A stretch of 36,489 bases of DNA from Bacteroidales bacterium (GTDB taxonomy: Bacteria; Bacteroidota; Bacteroidia; Bacteroidales; UBA932): the NCBI GenBank assembly GCA_017960545.1, contig JAGCYZ010000022.1, positions 1-36,489 on the forward strand, given 5' to 3'. A program made the translations under genes and the position numbers. Below are positions 7,785 to 16,695 of this stretch, piece by piece; the first letter of the stretch is position 1; each line of letters opens with the position of its first letter. A model generated the notes under the pieces. The model ran no database searches and had not been told where the DNA came from. It saw only the letters and a program-made list of their open reading frames with translations.

Positions 7785-8711
7785 TTACTTGGCGGGGAGG
7801 TTGTCGCGGAGGAACTGGATGCTTATTTCCGGGCCTTCGAAGCGGTCGCGGGCGCCGGCGGAGGGATCGTCCTGCTCTACGCACATCCATTTGACGCCGG
7901 AGGCGCGGGCGGCTTCGATAATGGGAGCGAAGTTCATCACGCCCTTTCCAAGAGGGCGGAACTCGAACCTTCCGCGCCCGCCGGACCTGTTGCCGCCGCC
8001 CTGGTTCTCCGTTCCTATGAGGGCATACGGGTCAGAATCGAGCTTGCCTTCCTGATAGTAGTCTTTCATATGCAGGACGGGGATGCGGCCTGCATATTTG
8101 CGGACAATTTCGTCAACCTTGAAGCCGGCGTAGTCCGCCCAGCAGACATCCAGTTCTACCTGAACGTTCTCAGAAGAGTTTGATGAGAAGATATAGTCGT
8201 GCCCCACTGTTCCGTCCGGAAGTTTGGCGAATTCGAAATCGTGATTGTGATACAGCAGCTGGAAGCCCGCGGCCTTGACTTTTGCCCCTATTTCCCCTAT
8301 GGCCTTCACCGTTTCTTTGAAGCGATCCGGATTGACGCCGGGACGGCTGGGCACATCCATATACGGGAAAGTGATGTACTCTACCCCAAGGATACGGCTT
8401 TCTTCTATGACCTTGTCTATGTCAGACATCATATCGGCGAAAGGCACGTGGTTGGAGAAGATCACAAGCCCCAGTTCATCGCACATCTGGCGCACCTGCG
8501 AGGGGGTGTTTCCGGAGTATTCGTTGAAGAATTCCACTCCCTCGAAGCCCATATCGCTGACTTTCTTGAGTGTTCCGTAGAAGTCCCTGGCGAGGTCCTG
8601 GCGCACGGAGTACAACTGGAATCCTATATGGAATTCCTGTGAATCTTTTTTACCGGAACAGCCCGTAAAGAGGGCTACGGAAAATGCCAATAAAAGAAGC
8701 AGCTTTTTCAT
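7785..8711 (-). CDS. Lipoprotein sugar phosphate isomerase/epimerase-like TIM barrel
   Basis: A 308-residue AP_endonuc_2/xylose isomerase-like TIM-barrel protein with a lipoprotein signal peptide (lipobox FTGC, Cys18), so it acts outside the cytoplasm despite the family name. Family features include QLYSVRQDL near the N terminus, the YHNHDFEF motif (154-161), Asp188 in ELDVCWADYAG, His214 in VLHMKDY and a late CVEQDD Glu. The spacing fits a divalent-metal site. An insertion rich in Gly and Arg (about 232-245) precedes PLGKGVMNF. The substrate is unknown; extracytoplasmic members are common in Bacteroidetes beside DUF1080 proteins, as here. It is divergent from a second isomerase at 8772, and the polymerase gene follows downstream. 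Confidence 0.88.
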   Translation of the reverse strand: MKKLLLLLAFSVALFTGCSGKKDSQEFHIGFQLYSVRQDLARDFYGTLKKVSDMGFEGVEFFNEYSGNTPSQVRQMCDELGLVIFSNHVPFADMMSDIDKVIEESRILGVEYITFPYMDVPSRPGVNPDRFKETVKAIGEIGAKVKAAGFQLLYHNHDFEFAKLPDGTVGHDYIFSSNSSENVQVELDVCWADYAGFKVDEIVRKYAGRIPVLHMKDYYQEGKLDSDPYALIGTENQGGGNRSGGRGRFEFRPLGKGVMNFAPIIEAARASGVKWMCVEQDDPSAGARDRFEGPEISIQFLRDNLPAK

Positions 8712-8771
8712 ATCGTTACAGGGTATTGCAAAAAAATAATTACATTAGATGGTAAATATTATAAAAAAGAT

Positions 8772-9608
8772 ATGAAAAAGCCTACTGTCCTCCTGATTTT
8801 TGCTGCGATTTTCTCTCTTTTCTCCTGCAACAAGGCCCCGAGCGTCCCAAAGATTTCCATCTTCTGCGACCACATTGAAACAATAGCCCGGCAGGAAGGA
8901 ATTTCCTTTGCCCAGGCCGCTACGCTCCTCAAAGAGTGCGGCTATACCGGAGCCGACGTCCGGGTTTTCCAGAGGCCGGACGAGATAAAGAGCCTCGACA
9001 GCCTCGGCTTCGAGCACGCCTGCGCCATTACGGAGATAGACTACTCCCAGGAAGACCAGTCGCAGTTGGAGGAGCAGACCCTTGCCTTTATGGACAGCCA
9101 GGGCTATGACCGGCTCCTGCTGGTCACCGGCCTGATGCCCTCGTCCGGGTTCACCCAGGAGCAGAGGGAGGCGGCAAGGAAGCGCATCGCCGCATTTGCG
9201 GCAAGGGTAACCGCAAAAGGCTACACGATATTGGTGGAGGACTATGACAACCGCCGTTCGTTCAGTTACAATGCCGAGAGGATAGACTCCCTGTTTATGG
9301 CATCCAAGGACTTGGGTATAGTCTTCGACACCGGCAACTTCCTTTTTGCCGGCGACGATACAATGGCCCAGTATGAGCATTTCCGCGATAAGATAGGCCA
9401 CGTGCATCTTAAAGACAGGGTGGCGCCGGACAATATGGCCTGCGTTCCTGCAGGGGACGGCTGCCTTCCCGTCAAGGAAATAATAAAGAAACTTATGGAC
9501 AGCGGTTATAAGGGCTGGTATACCGTAGAACAGTATGGCTCACGCAATATGCTTCAGGACAGCTACACCGCCTACGCCAACGTCTATTCCGTCCTGACCG
9601 AGAAATAA
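8772..9608 (+). CDS. Second lipoprotein sugar isomerase/epimerase-like TIM barrel
   Basis: A 278-residue AP_endonuc_2-type TIM barrel with a lipoprotein signal peptide (lipobox LFSC, Cys19). The four probable metal ligands are easy to place: Glu156 in ILVEDYDN, Asp186 in VFDTGNF, His212 in HVHLKDR and Glu253 in WYTVEQYG. It is clearly different in sequence from the divergent isomerase at 7785-8711. The two genes share a 60-nt AT-rich intergenic region (8712-8771) without a clean TAnnTTTG match on either strand. The DUF1080 gene begins 22 nt downstream, suggesting a two-gene transcript. Substrate unknown; a keto-sugar or sugar-acid step outside the cytoplasm is plausible by context only. Confidence 0.87.
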   Translation: MKKPTVLLIFAAIFSLFSCNKAPSVPKISIFCDHIETIARQEGISFAQAATLLKECGYTGADVRVFQRPDEIKSLDSLGFEHACAITEIDYSQEDQSQLEEQTLAFMDSQGYDRLLLVTGLMPSSGFTQEQREAARKRIAAFAARVTAKGYTILVEDYDNRRSFSYNAERIDSLFMASKDLGIVFDTGNFLFAGDDTMAQYEHFRDKIGHVHLKDRVAPDNMACVPAGDGCLPVKEIIKKLMDSGYKGWYTVEQYGSRNMLQDSYTAYANVYSVLTEK

Positions 9609-9630
9609 CAATAATCAGCTCGCTGTTATA

Positions 9631-10416
9631 ATGAAAAGATTATTAGCCGCCGCCCTGGCGCTGCTCTTTGCCGGAGCCGCATTCGCCCAGGAGAAAGAAT
9701 ACCCCAAGCCGGAGCCTATGACTCCCGGGATGACTGAGTTCTGGACGCCCCAGCCCGCCATTGTCACCCCCGGTGACATCATTACCAATTCCGCCCCTTC
9801 CGATGCGGTTGTACTGTTCGACGGCAAGAACCTGGATGCCTGGGTTTCCGCCCGGGGCGGGGAGACAAGATGGCCCGTCCACGACGGCGTCTTCACCGTG
9901 GACAAGAGAGCCGGTGACATCCTCACCAAAGAGAGTTTCGGAAGCTTCCAGCTCCACTTGGAATGGTGCGTTCCCGAAGGGATCACCGGCGACAGCCAGT
10001 CCCGAGGCAACAGCGGCGTATATCTCCAGGACAAATATGAGATACAGATCCTGGACTGCTACCAGAACGAGACCTACGCCAACGGCCAGACCGGAAGCGT
10101 GTACAAGCAGGTTATCCCGCTTGCCAACGCAATGCGCAAGCCGGGAGAGTGGAATGTCTATGACATAATATACACGGCGCCCGTGTTCAATGAGGACGGT
10201 ACATACAGGATGGCGCCGGTGGTTACCGTAATCCAGAACGGAATTGTCCTGCTGAACAATTTCACCATCCGCGGCACCACGGAATACATAGGCCATCCCC
10301 AGGTTATACCCCACGGGGACGGCCCACTGCGTTTACAGGCGCACGGAGATCCCAGCGCGCCCATTAGTTTCAGGAATATTTGGCTCAGGCCTCTTTCTTC
10401 GCCTTCATCTCGCTGA
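9631..10416 (+). CDS. DUF1080 (3-keto-disaccharide hydrolase fold) secreted protein
   Basis: A 261-residue protein with a classical signal peptide (cleavage after AFAQ) and a DUF1080 (PF06439) domain, a concanavalin-like beta sandwich. Hallmarks are VLFDGKNLDAW, GSFQLHLEW, RGNSGVYLQDKYEIQILD, the TGSVYKQ region and a closing FRNIWLRPL. Pfam names the domain for 3-keto-disaccharide hydrolase activity; some members are only known to bind or cleave oxidised sugars. Pairing with the TIM-barrel lipoprotein upstream fits a periplasmic keto-sugar step. The last residues after RPL are an extension formed where the gene overlaps the convergent 10385-10693 gene by 32 nt. Confidence 0.88.
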   Translation: MKRLLAAALALLFAGAAFAQEKEYPKPEPMTPGMTEFWTPQPAIVTPGDIITNSAPSDAVVLFDGKNLDAWVSARGGETRWPVHDGVFTVDKRAGDILTKESFGSFQLHLEWCVPEGITGDSQSRGNSGVYLQDKYEIQILDCYQNETYANGQTGSVYKQVIPLANAMRKPGEWNVYDIIYTAPVFNEDGTYRMAPVVTVIQNGIVLLNNFTIRGTTEYIGHPQVIPHGDGPLRLQAHGDPSAPISFRNIWLRPLSSPSSR

Positions 10417-10693
10417 TCTTGGCCTTTGCCTTGTCAGTGAGTTCTTTGGCTTCTACCTTAGCCTCAGCATAGACTTCCTTGGCCTTTACTGCGGCCTTGG
10501 CGCTGAACTCCTTGGCCTCTTCCTTGGCCTTGGCGCCCAGTTCCTTTGCCTTTACGGAAGCTTTGTCATATACTTCCTTTGCCTCTTCTTTAATCTTATC
10601 GTAAGCCTGTCCGGCCTTGTACTGAACCTTTTCTGCCATTGTGACTTTGCCGTCACCGTTAAGGTCCATAGGGTTTTTTGTTTCTTCTGCCAT
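10385..10693 (-). CDS. Small EF-hand plus LEA-like 11-mer repeat protein
   Basis: A 102-residue, highly charged protein with no signal peptide. Residues 10-21 (DLNGDGKVTMAE) are a textbook EF-hand/dockerin-type calcium loop. From residue 26 to the end the chain divides exactly into seven 11-residue units, for example EAKEVYDKASV, KAKELGAKAKE, KAKEVYAEAKV, EAKELTDKAKA. Period-11 Ala/Lys/Glu repeats are the signature of group 3 LEA proteins and form amphipathic helices. The start is set at 10693 because a TAnnTTTG box lies just upstream; an upstream extension to 10795 would run into the GH43 gene. Likely role: cytoplasmic stress or surface-associated helical protein; inferred only. Confidence 0.8.
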   Translation of the reverse strand: MAEETKNPMDLNGDGKVTMAEKVQYKAGQAYDKIKEEAKEVYDKASVKAKELGAKAKEEAKEFSAKAAVKAKEVYAEAKVEAKELTDKAKAKISEMKAKKEA

Positions 10694-10717
10694 AGTTTTC
10701 AGTGTTTTAGTTCTATA

Positions 10718-10725
10718 CAAATTTA
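10718..10725 (-). promoter_or_regulatory. Putative -7 promoter element for the LEA-like gene
   Basis: Minus-strand TAAATTTG exactly fits TAnnTTTG and lies 25 nt upstream of ATG 10693, inside the short gap after the GH43 gene. It supports independent transcription and the chosen start. Confidence 0.55.
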
Positions 10726-10733
10726 GTAAATAA

Positions 10734-11876
10734 TTATTTCCATTGATCCTTGATGTTCCATTCGGGAAGGAATTCGAGGTAGGGGGTTCCGTCATCCTTG
10801 AAAAGGATGGGGAGCCAGATGTATCGGCCGTCTATGGGGTTGCGCGGGCGCCAGTTGTCCGCCATGAATATAAAGGCGTCCTTCTTGCCGGGAACCGGCA
10901 GGATGAAGGTGCTCTGGCCGTGGTACGTCAGGTCTGCGTCCTCTCCGGTGCAGGGGTTGGGGTGCTGGGTCCAGGGCCCGAAGATGTCTGTGGCTGAGAA
11001 CATCCTGGCGGCGTTGGGATCCCATCCGGTGCAGCCGGATGTGATCATCCAATAGACGCCGTCCTTCTTGAAGATGGCGGGCGCCTCGTTGTGTCCGGCG
11101 GGGATGATGCGGGCGTACCGGCCGCTGTGGGCGGTGTAATCGTCAGTAAGTTCTGCAATGTTAAGGGTGAGGTTGTCCTCTGCGGAGTAGATGTGGTAGG
11201 CCTTGCCGTCGTCATCCACATAGAGGGTCTGGTCGCGTGACATCTGTCCCGCCTGGAAATCCTGCTTGAACAGCAGGCCTTTCTTTACGGCTTCCACCCA
11301 TTCCGGGGTCCAGGACTGGGGATAGTCCTCGCGGTTGAGGGCGTTCATCTCGTCTATTTCCTGCTGGGTCATATTAACGGGATAGATGCCGGGGTTGCCC
11401 CTGGTGGAGCCGAGATACTTGTACGGGCCGGTGACGTTGTCGCTGATGGCAATGCCGGAGCGGGCGGCGTTGTAACCCTGGCCGCGCAGCTCCAGATGGA
11501 ACCACATCACAAATTTGCCTGTAGCCTTGTTGTAGATGACCTTGGGCCTTTCCATAATGGAGCCGCGGGTGATTTCGCTGGCGGGGTCTTCCTCCACGCT
11601 CAGCGCAACGCCCTCGTTGGTCCAGTTCACAAGGTCTTTTGAGGAGTAGCAGGTAACACCCACCAGGGCGTTGTTGCTGCGCTCGCCTTTGTGCTCGCCA
11701 AACCAGTAGAAGGTGTTGTCATAATAGAGGATTCCGCCTCCGTGGGCGTTGATGTGTACGCCGTCCTGGTCCGGCCATACCTCAAGGGAACGGATGGGGG
11801 CGTCTGTATAGGGGGAGGAGCAGGCAACGGCTGCGAAAGCGGCTGCTGCAAAGAATAATTTGGCCAGTGTTCTCAT
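10734..11876 (-). CDS. Glycoside hydrolase family 43 lipoprotein
   Basis: A 380-residue five-bladed beta-propeller glycosidase with a lipoprotein signal peptide (lipobox VACS). The N-terminal HINAHGGGILYYDNTFYWFGEHKG-like block and the late STFILPVPGKKDAFIFMADNW/WLPI block are typical of GH43 subfamilies related to exo-beta-1,3-galactanases and galactosidases (around subfamilies 24/34). Subfamily and substrate cannot be fixed by eye. A TTG-initiated extension to 11888 is possible, but ATG 11876 directly precedes a normal signal peptide. Divergent from the GH3 gene across 91 nt of AT-rich sequence, where the minus strand has TACCTTTT, one mismatch from a -7 element. Confidence 0.88.
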   Translation of the reverse strand: MRTLAKLFFAAAAFAAVACSSPYTDAPIRSLEVWPDQDGVHINAHGGGILYYDNTFYWFGEHKGERSNNALVGVTCYSSKDLVNWTNEGVALSVEEDPASEITRGSIMERPKVIYNKATGKFVMWFHLELRGQGYNAARSGIAISDNVTGPYKYLGSTRGNPGIYPVNMTQQEIDEMNALNREDYPQSWTPEWVEAVKKGLLFKQDFQAGQMSRDQTLYVDDDGKAYHIYSAEDNLTLNIAELTDDYTAHSGRYARIIPAGHNEAPAIFKKDGVYWMITSGCTGWDPNAARMFSATDIFGPWTQHPNPCTGEDADLTYHGQSTFILPVPGKKDAFIFMADNWRPRNPIDGRYIWLPILFKDDGTPYLEFLPEWNIKDQWK

Positions 11877-11967
11877 AGGGGGAATCAATTATTTTTGAAA
11901 AGGTAATTATTATTCTACAATAATAATTGCTATCTTGAAAAAAATTTAATTCTAACCACTAAATAAT

Positions 11968-14900
11968 ATGAAGTCCAATCTTTTCAGAGCCGCAAAATTG
12001 TTGCTTGCAACAGTTGTGTCGGTAATGTTATTGAGTTCATCTGAACCTGTACCAATTTACCTGAACACCTCGTATTCTTTCGAGGAAAGGGCTGCGGACC
12101 TGGTTTCCCGTCTTACCATTGAAGAGAAGCAGAGCCTTCTCGGAAACAATATGGCGGCAGTTCCGCGCCTTGGAATCAAGGCATACAATGTATGGAGCGA
12201 GGCCCTTCACGGAGTGCTCTCCGGCGCCAATGCCGCCGCAGGCATCGCCGGACCGTCTTCTTTCCCCAACAGCGTGGCTATTGGTTCCTCCTGGGATCCT
12301 GACCTTGCGCAGAGGATGGCAAGCGCCATCACAGACGAGGCGCGTGCAATATTCCAGACCGGGACCAAGGGCCTTACCTTCTGGTCTCCTGTAGTGGAGC
12401 CTGTCCGTGACCCCCGCTGGGGAAGGACCGGAGAGTCCTACGGAGAGGATCCTTTCCTTGCCGCACAGATCGCAAAGGGATTCGTACGCGGATTCATGGG
12501 CCCGGACAAGACCTACCTCAAGGCCGTTCCTACCGCAAAGCACTACTTTGCCAACAACAGTGAGTTCGACCGCCACGTGAGCAGTTCCAATATGGACAGC
12601 CGCGATATGAGGGAGTTCTACCTCTATCCGTACAAGACCCTCATCGAGCAGGAGAACCTGCCTTCAATCATGTCTTCCTACAACGCCGTCAACGGAGAAC
12701 CTACCACTTCCAGCGAGTACTACATTGACGTGATCGCACGCCGCACATACGGTATGAAGGGTTACGTTACCGGAGACTGCTCCGCCGTTGACGACATCTT
12801 CACCGGCCACTACTACGTTGACACAGCCGAAGAGGCTGCCGCCGAAGGCCTTTACGCCGGTGTTGACTCTGACTGCGGAAGCATCTATCAGAGGTATATG
12901 ATCTCCGCCTATGAGCAGGGACTCGTTTCAATGGCAGTGGTTGACAGGGCTCTCGTGAATATGTTCACCGTGAGGATGCGTACCGGAGAATTCGACCCCG
13001 AGGAGAAGGTGCCTTACACCAAGTACCCCACCACAATGGTCAATTCCCCTGCAAACCAGGCCCTCTCAGTAGAGCTTGCCACCAAGACCGCAGTGCTCCT
13101 GAAGAACACCAACCAGGCGCTGCCTCTCCAGCCTTCAGAGATCAAGACCATAGCCCTCATAGGCCCCCAGGCCGATGACGTGGAGCTTGGACCATACTCA
13201 GGCCGTCCGGAGCAGAGCTCAATGATCAGCCCCTACGCAGGAATCAAGGATTACTTCGAGAGCCGCGGCATCCCCGTGAACATCAACCTTGTTTCCGGTG
13301 CCGATACCAAGAGCAAGAGCAACCTTCTCTATGTAGCCTACTTTGAGGTGGAGAAGACTGACGGAAGCGTTCACCGCTATGACGCAACCCAGTACAACGC
13401 TTGCTCCGAAGGCGTGACCGTGGGTTCCGGAATGGGTGAGGAAGAGCAGGTCCGCACAATTGACGACGGTGCCTGGACAGCCTACAACAACGTGGACCTC
13501 ACTGACATCGAGAACCTCACCGTGGGCCTCAACATCCCCACCGAAGGTGGTATAGTGGAGGCCAGGGTATCTTCACCTGAAGGAAACCTGGTAGCCACCA
13601 TCGAGGCTACAAGGGCTTCTGGTGCAAGGGTAGGAGGCGTTTACGGCGCCAGCATGCCTATGAAGGTAAAGGCCCTCAAGCTTGGCTTGAACGAGCCTCA
13701 GACCCTCTATCTGGTTTACAAGGCTCCCGCCGACGCTCCTATCGATGACAACACCATCAACGCAGCCAAGAACGCCGACGTTGCAGTTGTATTCGTAGGA
13801 ACCGACGAGCACACCGCCACAGAGGAGGCTGACCGTCTCACCCTGCTCCTCCCGGGCAACCAGATGGACCTCATCGATGCGGTTGCCGCAGCAAACAAAA
13901 AGACCATCCTTGTGATGCAGACCCTGGGATGCGTAGAGGTTGACCAGTTCAAGGACAACCCCAACATCCAGGGAATCATCTGGACAGGATACAATGGAAT
14001 GGGACAGGGCGCAGCCATCGCCAAGGTTCTCTTTGGAGACGTCAACCCCGGTGGAAAGCTCAACGCCACCTGGTTCAAGACCGTCAAGGACCTTCCCGCC
14101 ATCACCAACTACAACCTCCGCGGAGGAAACGGCGTGAACGGACGTACCCTGTGGTACTTTGACAAGCCGGTTTCCTATGAGTTCGGCTACGGCCTCTCAT
14201 ACACCACCTTCGCTTACAGCAACTTCAAGATCAGCCAGAACACCATTACCCCTCAGGACAAGATCACCGTATCCGTAGATGTCACCAACACCGGCAACTA
14301 TGACGGAGACGAGGTTGTCCAGATCTATATGACCACTCCTGACAGCCCTGCAAGCCTGCAGAGGCCTATCAAGAGGCTCAAGGGATTCAAGAGGGTTACC
14401 ATCGCCCGCGGCCAGACCAAGACCGTTGACATTGACATTGACTGCGCAGACCTCTGGTTCTGGGATATGGAAGCTGACAAGATGACCTACGACCAGGGAC
14501 GCTACGTCTTTGAGGTAGGTTCTTCTTCAAAGGACATCAGGGGCACCGTTACCGCCACTATGAGGGGCAATCTGGTTCCTCAGCTCAAGGTTGTGGTTGC
14601 TTCCGCTGGCGTTACCGTTATGAATCCTGGTGAGACCGCACAGGCCGAATACACCGCCGCAATGACCGACGACAGCTTCTATGATGTTTCCAAGGCAAGC
14701 GTAATCTGGGTAAGCAACAACACCAAGGTGGCCGAGGTTTCCTCAACCGGTCTGGTAACCGCCAAGTCTAACGGAGTGGCTACCATCACCGCAAGGGTTT
14801 CCATCAACGGCAAGACCGTAAGCGGAAGCTTCCCTATAAAGGTTATGCCTAACCTCAATCTTGCAAGCCTCACTGTTGGCGGAAAGAACGTCCTTAAGGC

Positions 14901-15768
14901 AGGCAACAATGCATACAGCTATGTCCAGAAGGCCGGTGCAGCTCCTGCAGTTGCAGCCAAGGCAGTGGATCCGGCCCTTACCGTTGACGTAAAGCAGGCC
15001 GCTTCCGTTCCTGGAACAGCTACCGTAAAGGTTACTGACTTTGTCACCTATGATACCAACGAGTATGTGGTGAACTTTGGAACAAAGTCCGCAAATGACG
15101 AGTTCAAGACCCTGGGAAGCCAGTGGAACTGGGTTCGTGAGGACAGGGCCGGCTGGTCGCTTACCAGCAAGCCCGGCTTCCTGACAATCACCGCCGCTCC
15201 CGGCGAGATCACAGGAACTAACAACAACGCCAAGAACCTCCTTCTGCAGAGCGCCAACACGGACTGGACCATAGACACAAAGGTTGTCTTCTCCGGAGCT
15301 CCGGGAATGCCTGCCCAGAATGCCGGTATCGTAGCCTACCAGTGCGACGACAATTTTGTGAAGTTCACCTACGGTGCAGCTGCTATGGGCCGCGGCCGCG
15401 CGCCTATGGGCGGCGGAGCCGGAAGCCTGCAGCTGGTAGTGGAGGAGAACGGCAACCAGAAGAGCACCGCCAACCTGAGCCTTGCCGGAATCATCAAGGC
15501 TGACAACACTCTCTATATGAGACTGGTCAAGAAGGGAGACACCTATACCGCCTACTATTCCGTTGACGGAAGGAAGTTCACCCAGTTTGCCCAGGCCAAG
15601 GCCACCCTCAAGGACATCCAGGCCGGCCTCATTGCCTGCGAAGGCGCCCAGAACCCTGCAATGGCCAGGATGATGCCTCAAGGAGCAGCAGCTCCCGCAG
15701 CAGCGCCTGCAGCACCGTTCAGCGCATCCTTCGACTACTTCAAGATTTCAAACGCAAGTGCGAAGTAA
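11968..15768 (+). CDS. Large multidomain GH3 glycosidase (xylosidase/glucosidase type) with Big_2 and ConA-like C terminus
   Basis: A 1266-residue secreted enzyme, far longer than the usual 750-860 for the family. The order is signal peptide; GH3 N-terminal TIM barrel (about 30-320) with GLTFWSPVVEPVRDPRWGR, KHYFANN and the nucleophile Asp270 in GYVTGDCSAVDD; GH3 C-terminal domain from about 370, split by a beta-rich CBM6-like insertion (about 480-575); fibronectin-III-like domain (about 750-830). Then come a Big_2-like domain (about 870-960), a small beta domain (about 962-1038) and a GH43_C2/DUF1349-like concanavalin domain (about 1042-1263). That last domain has a Gly/Met/Arg-rich loop and an Ala-Pro run. 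Motifs are nearest to beta-xylosidase-type GH3, but substrate is uncertain. It leads a three-gene plus-strand run. Confidence 0.92.
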   Translation: MKSNLFRAAKLLLATVVSVMLLSSSEPVPIYLNTSYSFEERAADLVSRLTIEEKQSLLGNNMAAVPRLGIKAYNVWSEALHGVLSGANAAAGIAGPSSFPNSVAIGSSWDPDLAQRMASAITDEARAIFQTGTKGLTFWSPVVEPVRDPRWGRTGESYGEDPFLAAQIAKGFVRGFMGPDKTYLKAVPTAKHYFANNSEFDRHVSSSNMDSRDMREFYLYPYKTLIEQENLPSIMSSYNAVNGEPTTSSEYYIDVIARRTYGMKGYVTGDCSAVDDIFTGHYYVDTAEEAAAEGLYAGVDSDCGSIYQRYMISAYEQGLVSMAVVDRALVNMFTVRMRTGEFDPEEKVPYTKYPTTMVNSPANQALSVELATKTAVLLKNTNQALPLQPSEIKTIALIGPQADDVELGPYSGRPEQSSMISPYAGIKDYFESRGIPVNINLVSGADTKSKSNLLYVAYFEVEKTDGSVHRYDATQYNACSEGVTVGSGMGEEEQVRTIDDGAWTAYNNVDLTDIENLTVGLNIPTEGGIVEARVSSPEGNLVATIEATRASGARVGGVYGASMPMKVKALKLGLNEPQTLYLVYKAPADAPIDDNTINAAKNADVAVVFVGTDEHTATEEADRLTLLLPGNQMDLIDAVAAANKKTILVMQTLGCVEVDQFKDNPNIQGIIWTGYNGMGQGAAIAKVLFGDVNPGGKLNATWFKTVKDLPAITNYNLRGGNGVNGRTLWYFDKPVSYEFGYGLSYTTFAYSNFKISQNTITPQDKITVSVDVTNTGNYDGDEVVQIYMTTPDSPASLQRPIKRLKGFKRVTIARGQTKTVDIDIDCADLWFWDMEADKMTYDQGRYVFEVGSSSKDIRGTVTATMRGNLVPQLKVVVASAGVTVMNPGETAQAEYTAAMTDDSFYDVSKASVIWVSNNTKVAEVSSTGLVTAKSNGVATITARVSINGKTVSGSFPIKVMPNLNLASLTVGGKNVLKAGNNAYSYVQKAGAAPAVAAKAVDPALTVDVKQAASVPGTATVKVTDFVTYDTNEYVVNFGTKSANDEFKTLGSQWNWVREDRAGWSLTSKPGFLTITAAPGEITGTNNNAKNLLLQSANTDWTIDTKVVFSGAPGMPAQNAGIVAYQCDDNFVKFTYGAAAMGRGRAPMGGGAGSLQLVVEENGNQKSTANLSLAGIIKADNTLYMRLVKKGDTYTAYYSVDGRKFTQFAQAKATLKDIQAGLIACEGAQNPAMARMMPQGAAAPAAAPAAPFSASFDYFKISNASAK

Positions 15769-16684
15769 GATATCAGTTGTAATTGCAATCCTGCTGTCCG
15801 GGCTTTTGTCCGGGCAGCAGATTTGCTTTGCATATAAGTCCGTGATTCCGTATAACGGAGTGTTTGCGGCGGTTGGAGAACCGGGGCGCATAGATTTCTA
15901 TTCCCCTCAGGGAACGCTCTCCAGTTCCGTGGAACTTCCCTCCGGAATGGAGGTTAACGACGTTTGCGTTTATGACGGCGCCCTTGTGGGAACCGCTAAC
16001 GGAGCAATTGTCACATACAGCAATTCCCAGTTAAGTTTCCAGCCCTTGCAAGGGGAGGCATCCGCCCTCATCCCGTTCAGGGGCAAGCTGCTGGTTGCCG
16101 TGAACGGGTCTGACGGAGTGCGGATGCTCTGCTATGAAGGGCTCGGAACCCTCGTAGATGAGCTGCTTTTGCCCGTAGAAGGGAGGATGACCGCGCTTAC
16201 CGCATCTGAGAACTATTGCTTCGGAGTCACTTCCGAAGGAGAGATCCTGCGCAGCGGCGACGGCATCGAATGGCTCCTCCAGGAGTTCAATACAGATTAT
16301 GAGGGTTATTATCCTCCAATGGAATTCATTGACGTGGAGGCCGGGTTGGACAACGTTGCCATTGTGGGCCGCACCCGGAATGGCGGGAGCGCAATGTTCC
16401 TGTCCAGTTACGGCATTGTTTGGAGTCCGCGCGAGTTGTCGTACTCCGGGACGTCAGGCAACTATATGCTTGAAGAGGAACCCCTTTCCATCATTTATGA
16501 CCCCCTTGCGGACCAGTATGTCCTGCTTTGTACCTCAGGGGTTATGTTCTATGTCCCCGCCTGTTCGCATTGCAACAAAAGGGAGCAGATAAAAGCCAAC
16601 GAACTGTATTCCCTGGCGTTCACCCCTCAGGGAGAGTTCTTTGTGGTTGGCTCCGACAGCTTTGCCGCTGTCATTTCCAGATAA
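15758..16684 (+). CDS. Secreted protein of unknown function, beta-propeller-like
   Basis: A 308-residue protein starting with GTG inside the end of the GH3 gene (11-nt overlap), which gives a good signal peptide ending near CFAYK. The rest is a series of short beta-rich repeats (e.g. VCVYDGALVGTANGAIVTY, GEILRSGDGIEW, FTPQGEFFVVGSDS) that look like propeller blades or sialidase/Ycf48-like repeats. I do not recognise a named family. A CxxC pair (CSHCNK) is present near residue 270. Tight coupling to GH3 upstream and DUF2264 downstream (11-nt gap) suggests a role in the same glycan process. Confidence 0.75.
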   Translation: MRSKISVVIAILLSGLLSGQQICFAYKSVIPYNGVFAAVGEPGRIDFYSPQGTLSSSVELPSGMEVNDVCVYDGALVGTANGAIVTYSNSQLSFQPLQGEASALIPFRGKLLVAVNGSDGVRMLCYEGLGTLVDELLLPVEGRMTALTASENYCFGVTSEGEILRSGDGIEWLLQEFNTDYEGYYPPMEFIDVEAGLDNVAIVGRTRNGGSAMFLSSYGIVWSPRELSYSGTSGNYMLEEEPLSIIYDPLADQYVLLCTSGVMFYVPACSHCNKREQIKANELYSLAFTPQGEFFVVGSDSFAAVISR

Positions 16685-16695
16685 AGACCAAAACT

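Noticed and set aside
10694..10795. Longer N terminus for the LEA-like protein
   Set aside because: It would overlap the GH43 coding end, contains the promoter-like box and lacks the charged repeat character.
11877..11888. TTG start extending the GH43 gene
   Set aside because: ATG 11876 directly precedes a standard lipoprotein signal peptide.
14743..15681. Minus-strand open frame of 312 codons
   Set aside because: It is antisense to the C-terminal modules of the GH3 gene and shows no protein-like motifs.
16528..16695. Extended start for the DUF2264 protein
   Set aside because: The extra codons are out-of-frame sequence of the preceding gene and would bury the signal peptide.
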